From: Engelhardtia mirabilis
Lineage (GTDB): Bacteria; Planctomycetota; UBA1135; GCA-002686595
DNA: 64,000 nucleotides
Assembly: GCF_007748095.1 (NCBI RefSeq)
Contig: NZ_CP036287.1
Span: 5,828,001 to 5,892,000, forward strand
Direction of reading: 5' to 3'
The notes beneath the pieces were generated by a model. It ran no database searches, had not been told where the DNA came from, and worked only from the letters and a program-made list of their open reading frames with translations. The position numbers were made by a program, and so were the translations under genes. Shown piece by piece: positions 53,794 through 60,495 of the stretch (position 1 is its first letter; every line of letters starts with the position of its first letter).

Positions 53794-55167
53794 ATGAGCT
53801 CCAAGGAACCGGTCCTGATCGCCAACGGACAGGGCTTCTGGGGAGATTCCATCCTCGGACCCGTCCGCCTCGTCAAAGAGGGGCCGCTCCACTACCTGAC
53901 CCTCGACTACCTGGCCGAGGTCACGCTCAGCATCATGCAGAAGCTGCGTGGCCGGGACCCGAGCAAGGGTTACGCCACCGACTTCGTGGCGATGCTCGAT
54001 CGGATCCTTCCGGAGGCGATCGAGAAGGGCGTCAAGATCGTCGCCAACGCCGGCGGCGTGAACCCCCAGGCCTGCCGCGCGGCGGTCTTCGAAGTGCTTC
54101 GCAAGCACGGGCTGACCGGCGTCAAGGTCGCCACCGTCGAAGGCGACGACATCCTGGCGGACCTGGACGCACTGCTCGCCGCCGGCGAGACCTTCAGGAA
54201 CATGGACACCGGCGCGGACCTGGCTGCGGTGCGCGCCGCGGTGACCAGCGCCAACGTCTACCTGGGTGCCTTCCCGATCGCCGAGGCCCTGGACCAGGGC
54301 GCGCAGATCGTGATCACCGGACGCGGCACGGACCCGGGTCTCGTGCTGGGCCCGATGATCCACGAGTTCGGCTGGGGCCCCGCGGACCTGGACAAGCTCG
54401 CGGCCGGAACGGTCGCGGGGCACATCGTCGAGTGCGGCGCCCAGTGCACCGGCGGCAACTACACCGACTGGCGCAAGATCCCCGACATGGCCATGGTCGG
54501 CTACCCGGTGATCGAGGCCCACGCGGACGGCACCTTCGCCGTGACGAAGCACGAGGGCACCGGCGGCCTGGTGGACGTGGACACGGTCACCCACCAACTC
54601 GCCTACGAGATGGGCGACCCGGCCAACTACATCACGCCCGACGTGATCGCCGACTTCACCTCGATCCGACTCGAGCAGGAGCGCCCCAATCGCGTGCGGG
54701 TGACCGGCGCCGTGGGTCGCCCGGCGACGCCGACCTACAAGGTGTCGCTCAGCTACCAGGACGGTTGGAAGTCGACCGGGCAACTGACCGTCAGCGGCCC
54801 CGATGCCCTGGCCAAGGCCCAACTGTGCGCCGACATCGTCTGGAAGCGCCTGGCCTACGACGGCTACGAGTACGGACCCGACGAACGCATGGTCGAGTTC
54901 GTGGGCGCCAACGTGTGTCACGAGGGCATCGCGATTCAGGAAGCGACCCAGGCCTCGGAGGTCGTGCTGCGGATGGGCGTCAAGGGGCCGGACCGCGCGA
55001 AGGTCGAGCGCTTCGGCAGCGAGCTCGTGCCCCTGGTGACCAGCGGCCCCCCCGGGGTCACCGGCTTCGCCGGCGGGCGCCCCAAGGCGACCGAGATCAT
55101 CGGCTTCTGGCCGGCGCTCGTGAACAAGGACCGCATCCGCACCAAGGTCACCGTCGAGAGCGTCTGA
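53794..55167 (+). CDS. AtuA-family (acyclic terpene utilization A, DUF1446) protein
   Basis: 457 residues. It matches the AtuA core domain: VLIANGQGFWGDS, YLTLDYLAEVTLSIMQK, KIVANAGGVNPQAC, IVITGRGTDPGLVLGPM, IVECGAQCTGGNYTDW. In Pseudomonas AtuA takes part in citronellol/geraniol degradation; homologues are widespread in acyl-CoA and terpene catabolism, and the exact reaction is not established. The C-terminal domain usually fused to it is here a separate gene (55194-55541), 26 bp downstream. A phosphotransacetylase follows in the same operon. Confidence 0.88.
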   Translation: MSSKEPVLIANGQGFWGDSILGPVRLVKEGPLHYLTLDYLAEVTLSIMQKLRGRDPSKGYATDFVAMLDRILPEAIEKGVKIVANAGGVNPQACRAAVFEVLRKHGLTGVKVATVEGDDILADLDALLAAGETFRNMDTGADLAAVRAAVTSANVYLGAFPIAEALDQGAQIVITGRGTDPGLVLGPMIHEFGWGPADLDKLAAGTVAGHIVECGAQCTGGNYTDWRKIPDMAMVGYPVIEAHADGTFAVTKHEGTGGLVDVDTVTHQLAYEMGDPANYITPDVIADFTSIRLEQERPNRVRVTGAVGRPATPTYKVSLSYQDGWKSTGQLTVSGPDALAKAQLCADIVWKRLAYDGYEYGPDERMVEFVGANVCHEGIAIQEATQASEVVLRMGVKGPDRAKVERFGSELVPLVTSGPPGVTGFAGGRPKATEIIGFWPALVNKDRIRTKVTVESV

Positions 55168-55193
55168 CGCCCTCCAGCCCCCCGAGCCGAACC

Positions 55194-55541
55194 ATGCCTA
55201 AGGTCCTTCTGAACCGCATCGCTGCCGCCCGCTCCGGCGACAAGGGCGAGGGCTCCAACGTCGGGATCCTGGCCCGCTCCCAGGCGGCCTACGAGTTCCT
55301 CGAGCGCGAGCTGACCTGCGAGCGGATGCGCGAGCACTTCGCAGCGATCAACCCGGGCGGAGTCGTGCGCTACGACGCGCCCAACATCCGCGTGCTGAAC
55401 TTCATCCTCGCCGACAGCCTCGGCGGCGGCGGCTCGGCCTCGCTCAAGACCGACGCCCAGGGCAAGACCCACGGGCTGGCGGCCCTGCGGATGGAGCTCG
55501 ACGTGCCCCAGGCCGTGCTCGACGCCACGCCGGAGGCGTGA
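55194..55541 (+). CDS. AtuA-associated C-terminal-domain protein
   Basis: 115 residues. KVLLNRIAAARSGDKGEGSN, then VGILARSQAAYEFLERELTC and RYDAPNIRVLNFILADSLGG are characteristic of the small domain found at the C-terminus of AtuA or in an adjacent gene. Together with the 457-residue gene it should make one functional unit. Its stop overlaps the next gene (GTGA at 55538-55541), so the three genes form a tight operon. Confidence 0.8.
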   Translation: MPKVLLNRIAAARSGDKGEGSNVGILARSQAAYEFLERELTCERMREHFAAINPGGVVRYDAPNIRVLNFILADSLGGGGSASLKTDAQGKTHGLAALRMELDVPQAVLDATPEA

Positions 55542-55543
55542 GC

Positions 55544-56527
55544 GTGGGGCCCCTGAGCGACAAGGTCCTGACCCCCGATCAGGTCCTCGGCGAGCTGCGC
55601 GAGCGCGCGCGGCGCCGCGGGGCGCGCATCGTGCTGCCCGAGGCCGGCGACCCGCGCGTGGTCAAGGCTGCTGCGCGCCTGGCGCGCGAAGGCCTGGCCG
55701 AGCCGGTGTTGATCCGCGCCACGGGCATGGACACGCCGCCCGCGGGGGTCGAGGTGATCGACGTGGCCACCGACCCGCGCCGGGCCAAGTTCGAGGCGGA
55801 GCTGGTCGGCCTGCGTAAGCACCGCGGTCTGACCGCCGAGCAGGCCGCCGAGCACCTCGCGAACCCGCTGGTCTTCGCCGCCTTCATGATCCGCTCCGGC
55901 GACTGCGCCGGCGGCGTGGCCGGCAGCCAGGCCGCCACCGCCGACGTGATCCGCGCCGGCCTGTGGGTCCTCGGCACGGCACCGGGGGTCAAGACGGTCT
56001 CGTCGTGCTTCCTGATGCTGACGGCGCAGGGTCCCCTCACCTTCGCCGACTGCGGCGTCGTCCCGGACCCGACTCCCGAGCAGCTCGCCGACATCGCCAT
56101 GGCCAGCGCCGAGTCCCACCGGCGTCTGACCGGCGACGCCCCGCGCGTGGCGCTGATCTCCTTCTCCACCAAGGGCTCGGCCGAGCACGCCCACGTCGAC
56201 CGCGTGCGCGAGGCCGGCCGCATCCTGCGCGGCAGGTCTCCGTCGTTCACCTTCGACGACGAACTACAGATCGACGCCGCGATCGTCCCCGGCGTCGCCG
56301 AGCGCAAGGCGCCCCGTTCCCCCTTGGGCGGCCGCGCCAACGTGCTCGTCTTCCCCGACCTCGACGCCGGCAACGCCGCCTACAAGCTGACCCAGAGGCT
56401 CGCGGGCGCCACGGCGCTCGGCCCGCTGGTCCAGGGCCTAGCGGCCCCCTTCATGGACCTGTCGCGGGGCTGCGCCTCCGACGACATCGTCGACGTGGCC
56501 TGCATCGCGAGTGTGCTGGGGGAGTAG
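55544..56527 (+). CDS. pta: Phosphate acetyl/butyryltransferase
   Basis: 327 residues from GTG 55544, chosen because GGAGG (55532-55536) lies 7 nt upstream; GTG 55538 overlapping the previous stop is the alternative. It matches the short Pta fold: RARRRGARIVLPEAGDPRVV, AAFMIRSGDCAGGVAGS, ALISFSTKGSAEHAHVDRV, LVFPDLDAGNAAYKLTQRL, GPLVQGLAAPFMDLSRG. The reaction is acyl-CoA plus phosphate to acyl phosphate plus CoA. It follows the AtuA pair, so the operon may turn an AtuA-pathway product into acyl-CoA and then acyl phosphate (inference). A long palindrome stands 14 bp beyond its stop. Confidence 0.87.
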   Translation: MGPLSDKVLTPDQVLGELRERARRRGARIVLPEAGDPRVVKAAARLAREGLAEPVLIRATGMDTPPAGVEVIDVATDPRRAKFEAELVGLRKHRGLTAEQAAEHLANPLVFAAFMIRSGDCAGGVAGSQAATADVIRAGLWVLGTAPGVKTVSSCFLMLTAQGPLTFADCGVVPDPTPEQLADIAMASAESHRRLTGDAPRVALISFSTKGSAEHAHVDRVREAGRILRGRSPSFTFDDELQIDAAIVPGVAERKAPRSPLGGRANVLVFPDLDAGNAAYKLTQRLAGATALGPLVQGLAAPFMDLSRGCASDDIVDVACIASVLGE

Positions 56528-56541
56528 CAGTAGGGAGCCAA

Positions 56542-56650
56542 CAGTACGGAGCCGCACACTTCGTTGTTGCCAATCAACAGGTCGGTGCCGCACGTCTCGT
56601 GCGACACCGACCTGTTGATCGGCAACAACGAAGTGTGCGGCTCCGTACTG
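56542..56650. terminator. Long hairpin between convergent genes (separate family)
   Basis: 53-nt arms start CAGTACGGAGCCGCACACTT and continue CGTTGTTGCCAATCAACAG; there are two mismatches and a four-base loop. It lies 14 bp beyond the phosphotransacetylase stop and abuts the convergent gene's stop exactly (56651). Its right arm is repeated in part at 57203-57236, across that gene. Confidence 0.8.
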
Positions 56651-57160
56651 CTACTCGCCCCTTGAAGGGTGCCCCTCGAGGCGAGGCTGGTGGCTCAAGA
56701 ACTGGACGAGGTCGCCTGCCGTCGACACACGACCGTAGAACGGGTTGGCCTCACAGCCATCGAGGCTGCGCCCAGCGCGCTCGGCGAGCAGCTCGGCGTC
56801 ATAGGCCAATTCCTCCGAGTCAACATCGTCGGCTGATCGAACCGGGTAGCTCGTGGAGTACATCTCGTACACGGCCCGGATGGCCCACGTGTCCACTGAT
56901 CGGCAATCGAAGGACCGTGCAAAGGTGCAGATTGACTCGGCAGCACGCTCTTTGGCGGTGCGCCGAGACTGCACCAGACCATCAGCCAAGATGATGCCCA
57001 TGACGAACAAGGTCGTGGCAAGGGTCACCGTCGTCAGCAGAGTCCCCCACACCGTCGAAACAACGAGCGCCAGCAGGCCGACGAATGTCGCCCCAACCAG
57101 GAACAGCCAGGGACGACCGGCCCCCTCTGCCGGGGGCATGCGCCGGGACGGAACTCGCAT
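56651..57160 (-). CDS. Membrane protein with a possible DUF1493/acyl-carrier-like domain
   Basis: 169 residues from ATG 57160; ATG 57139 is possible. Two close hydrophobic helices (GATFVGLLALVVSTVWGTLL and ATTLFVMGIILADGLV) are followed by a soluble acidic domain: TWAIRAVYEMYSTSYPVRSA, DSEELAYDAELLAERAG and VSTAGDLVQFLS, resembling DUF1493-type acyl-carrier-like folds. No clear phosphopantetheine Ser was seen. It is bounded at both ends by related palindrome arms (56542-56650 and 57181-57235), so it may be a mobile or acquired cassette. Function unknown. Confidence 0.55.
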   Translation of the reverse strand: MRVPSRRMPPAEGAGRPWLFLVGATFVGLLALVVSTVWGTLLTTVTLATTLFVMGIILADGLVQSRRTAKERAAESICTFARSFDCRSVDTWAIRAVYEMYSTSYPVRSADDVDSEELAYDAELLAERAGRSLDGCEANPFYGRVSTAGDLVQFLSHQPRLEGHPSRGE

Positions 57161-57180
57161 GGATGCCACCCTATCGACCC

Positions 57181-57235
57181 TACGGGGCGGCACACGTCCC
57201 TTTTGATCGGCAACAGCGAAGTGTGCGGCCCCGTA
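57181..57235. repeat. Partial second copy of the 56542 palindrome arm
   Basis: TTGATCGGCAAC (57203) and AGTGTGCGG.CCCCGTA match 56615-56648 at 31 of 34 positions. The left side TACGGGGCGGCACAC pairs with it as a 15-bp stem with one mismatch. Unlike the other long palindromes it lies between divergent gene starts, so it is not a terminator. Confidence 0.75.
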
Positions 57236-57279
57236 TGGTCGGCATGGCCGGGCTCGGGTGGAGCTGGCAAGATCCCGAC

Positions 57280-57684
57280 ATGGTGACCCACGACACCCCT
57301 GCCAACACGACCGCCGCGGTCGATGCGTTCATGGCGCAGCTCGAGCACCCCCACTCGGAGGCGATCGAGCTCCTGCGCGAGCTCATTCTGGGCGTCGATG
57401 ACTCGATCGCTGAGGGGATCAAGTGGAAGTCGCCGAGCTTCCGGACGACCGAGTACTTCGCGACGACGAACCTGCGCGTGAAAGGCGGCGTGGGGCTGAT
57501 CCTGCACCTGGGGGCGAAGGTGCGGGATCTGCCGGCGGGGGGAATCGCGATCGAAGACCCCGAGGGGTTGCTCGATTGGCTGGCAAAGGACCGCGCGCGG
57601 GTGGACTTCGGCGGCGTGGACGAGGTGCGTGAGCGGCGCGGAGCCCTCGAGGCGCTGTTGCGGCAGTGGATCGCGCTGGTCTGA
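57280..57684 (+). CDS. DUF1801 (YdhG-like) protein
   Basis: 134 residues from ATG 57280; upstream starts are possible but less domain-like. The body matches DUF1801: AVDAFMAQLEHPHSEAIELL, LRELILGVDDSIAEGIKWKS, SFRTTEYFATTNLRVKGGVG, then LILHLGAKVRDLPAGGIAIE. These small cytoplasmic proteins resemble iron-chaperone-like frataxin folds; no reaction is known. It is divergent from the membrane gene at 56651-57160 with the repeat element between them. Confidence 0.78.
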   Translation: MVTHDTPANTTAAVDAFMAQLEHPHSEAIELLRELILGVDDSIAEGIKWKSPSFRTTEYFATTNLRVKGGVGLILHLGAKVRDLPAGGIAIEDPEGLLDWLAKDRARVDFGGVDEVRERRGALEALLRQWIALV

Positions 57685-57854
57685 GCCGCCCCGGCGGCGG
57701 GCGGTGCCCGCAAGGCGCAGAGGGCCCGAATTCGGTCCAGGCGGTCGCAGCTGGGCGACACTTCGAGCGAAGGCGTAACGGATCCGCGCTTCGTACTAAT
57801 TAAGGGGGCCTCCTACTCGCCGCGACCAACCGCCGCCTCCCCCACGTGCTTGCC

Positions 57855-59675
57855 ATGCTGCTGACCGCTGCCCTGTTCCTCTCGCCGACCCTGACCCAAC
57901 TCCCGAGTTCCGGACAGCTCGCGCCGCGCCGGCCATTGCCGGCCCGTGAGGTGCGCGCCCTGGAGCTGCCGGCCGACGCGCCGGCCCATCTCGAGCACCG
58001 TCTGATCGTCAAGTTCGTGGACGGGGCCGGGGCTCGGCTCGATGGCGATGGCGTGCTCGCGGCCGAGGGCAGCGTCGAGCTGATCGGCGCGGCGGAGCTC
58101 GCGGCGCGCGAGGGCCTGCAGTTCGAGCCTCTGATCCGCCTCGAGGCGAGTCGGGTCGAGAGCCTCCTGGCGCGCGCGGCGGCCCGCTCGGGGCGCGCGC
58201 AGCCCGACCTGTTCGGGATGTACTCGGTGCAGGTGCCCTCCGCCGATCCCGCTGCGCTCGAGCGCATCGGTTCTGCCCTCCAGGCCCTGCCCGAAGTGGA
58301 GTTCGCCTGGATCCAGCTCCTGGGCGAAGCGCCGCCGGGGGACATCCTGCCGCCGACTCCGCTGCTCGCCGCGAACCAGACCTACGCGCAGCCCAACCCG
58401 GGCCTCGACTTCATTTTCGCCCAGAGCATCGGAGCCGACGGCGCTGGCGTGCGGATCTCCGACTGTGAGTACGGCTGGAAGGCCGGGCACGAGGACCTGG
58501 TCGACGTGAACCTGAATCTCGAGCCCGGTCAGACGCCGGTCTCGAGCGTGGCCTCGCTCGGCTGGGACGACCACGGCACGGCGGTCATGGGCGAGATGAC
58601 GGCGGCCGACAACGGCTATGGCTGCACCGGTCTGGTCACCGGCGCGACGTTCGCCACCTACCCGGAGTGGACCAACGAAGGCGGCAGTCGGCGGGTCGAG
58701 TGCATCGCCTCCGCCATCGCGGACTCGGAAGCCGGCGACATCGTCCTCTTGGAGATGCAGACCAGCGGATCGGGCTCGTTCGCCTACGTGCCAGCCGAGT
58801 ACGACCCGGCAGTCTTCGCGGTGGTGAAGGTCGGGACCGACGCCGGGGTGGTCGTGATCGCGGCCGCGGGCAACGGCAACCAGGACCTGGATGGCCCGAG
58901 CTACGCCGGCTACCGCGCCATGGGCGACAGCGGCGCGATCCTGGTCGGCGCCGGCTCGGCCAGCAGCGCTCACGACAAGCTCTCCTTCAGCACCTATGGC
59001 AGCCGCGTCAACGTGCAGGCCTGGGGCGAGTCCGTCTTCACCCTCGGCTACGGCAGCTTCGCCGCCTATGGGGGCGATTCGAATCAGGAGTACACCGCCA
59101 CCTTCAACGGCACCAGCAGCGCCTCGCCCCTGGTGACCTCGGCGGCGGCGGCCCTGCAGGGCCAGGCCATTGCCGATCTGGGCGCACCCCTGACGCCGTT
59201 GCAGATGCGCGAGTTGTTGGTGTCCACCGGAGTTCCTCAGGGAGGTGGTGGCCACATCGGGCCATTCCCCGACATGCAGGCATCGCTGGGCCTGTTGCTC
59301 AGCGACCCCAGCGTCAGTCTCGGCGGCGGCCTGGCCGGTTCAACCGGCGTACCCAACTTCTCTCTCACGGGCCTCGCCTGGCCCGCCACCTCCGTGGGCG
59401 TGCGCGTCAGCGGTGCCGAAGCCGGCGCCGCGATGGTGCAGGTGATCGGCCAGGCTCAGATCGACCTTCCGCTACTCGGTGGGGTCCTGGTGCCCTCGAC
59501 CGAGCTCGTCAGCACGGGGATCTTCGCGGGCCCCGGCGGCGACTTCTCGACGTCACTGTCCCTTCCCGCGGGCCTGGCCCCGGGGCTGGAGTTCTTCGTC
59601 CAGTACTGGATGACCGACGGCGGCGGCCCCCAGGGCTTCGCTGCGACCGACGGCCGCAAGCTGACGATCCAGTAG
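57855..59675 (+). CDS. Secreted subtilisin-family (S8) peptidase
   Basis: 606 residues from ATG 57855; GTG 57846 is the alternative start. A signal is followed by an inhibitor-like propeptide (HLEHRLIVKFVDGAGARL to about residue 150). The catalytic domain shows Asp in ISDCEYGW (about residue 203), His in DDHGTAVMGE (about 240), the oxyanion Asn in IAAAGNGNQD and Ser in NGTSSASPLV (about 421). After residue 480 a beta-rich C-terminal module (GGLAGSTGVPNFSLTGLAWP to GRKLTIQ) resembles tails of other secreted proteins in this window. It should be an exported serine endopeptidase. It stands alone. Confidence 0.9.
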   Translation: MLLTAALFLSPTLTQLPSSGQLAPRRPLPAREVRALELPADAPAHLEHRLIVKFVDGAGARLDGDGVLAAEGSVELIGAAELAAREGLQFEPLIRLEASRVESLLARAAARSGRAQPDLFGMYSVQVPSADPAALERIGSALQALPEVEFAWIQLLGEAPPGDILPPTPLLAANQTYAQPNPGLDFIFAQSIGADGAGVRISDCEYGWKAGHEDLVDVNLNLEPGQTPVSSVASLGWDDHGTAVMGEMTAADNGYGCTGLVTGATFATYPEWTNEGGSRRVECIASAIADSEAGDIVLLEMQTSGSGSFAYVPAEYDPAVFAVVKVGTDAGVVVIAAAGNGNQDLDGPSYAGYRAMGDSGAILVGAGSASSAHDKLSFSTYGSRVNVQAWGESVFTLGYGSFAAYGGDSNQEYTATFNGTSSASPLVTSAAAALQGQAIADLGAPLTPLQMRELLVSTGVPQGGGGHIGPFPDMQASLGLLLSDPSVSLGGGLAGSTGVPNFSLTGLAWPATSVGVRVSGAEAGAAMVQVIGQAQIDLPLLGGVLVPSTELVSTGIFAGPGGDFSTSLSLPAGLAPGLEFFVQYWMTDGGGPQGFAATDGRKLTIQ

Positions 59676-60495
59676 GTCGAGCGGGTCGAGGTGGATCGGG
59701 TCGGCCGTCGCGGAGAGCGACGCCCGGCCCGATCTTCATGTTCGGGGTCGACCCGGAGTGCTGCGGCCGATCTCGACCTCGGGTGGGGGCGGACGCCGCG
59801 GTCGGCCCGCGCGGCCTCGGGCATTAATTCAGGTTTCCTTCGGCCGTCGCCAGGGCCTCTACGTTCGTCCAGATGCCGGGCGAATCAGGAGGTCCCAGTG
59901 ACCGATCGACCGCAAGGCGCCCCACAGGCTCGGCCCCACCGAAGTCCAGCTCTTGGCAGGCGACTGGGGCTCCCGTACCTAGCGCAGTTGCGCCGTGATG
60001 ACCCGATTGCACGACGATCGCGCGATTGCGCGTTGATGGCGCGACTGGGCTTCGATTGCTGATCCACACGACGACTCGCCTCGAGCGACCGCAGGTCCGT
60101 GCTCGGTTCAAGCACGGCTCACCTCAGGACAACCGCGCCGCCCCGCGGGATGTCGCCGTGAGGCCTCGATGGTCGAGGCCGACTCCTCACTGCAACGCGG
60201 CCGCACCTTCGAGCACCCAACCCGTGCCCACGCGGCCCCCCCACTCCTCTCGCGATCGACTTCGCAACCGGACGGTGCGACTCGCAGCCAGTGCGACTCG
60301 CAGCCAGTGCGACTCGCAGCCAGTGCGACTCGCCGCCAGTGCGGACCGTGCACGGCAGGCCCTGAGAGGTCGAACCGCGTAGCAGAGATCGGGCCGAGTT
60401 GATGCACGGCTGGACGTCCAGCATCCCTCCGACTTGATCGCTTCCCAATTCTCACCTCTTCCCAAACCGACCCGAGCCCCCGCTCGCACCCATTC
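59676..60495. other. 820-bp gene-free region before the HYR/dockerin gene
   Basis: No convincing gene on either strand; frames here give Arg/Pro-rich translations. It contains GATTGC-rich short repeats around 60003-60060 and the 4 x 16-bp tandem repeat at 60276-60339. It probably holds the promoter of the 953-residue gene, but I saw no clear -35/-10. Confidence 0.4.
60276..60339. repeat. Tandem repeat, four copies of 16 bp
   Basis: The unit TGCGACTCGCAGCCAG is repeated four times (60276, 60292, 60308, 60324); the last copy has one change (CCGCC for CAGCC). It lies in the gene-free region 157 bp upstream of the HYR/dockerin gene. Confidence 0.85.
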
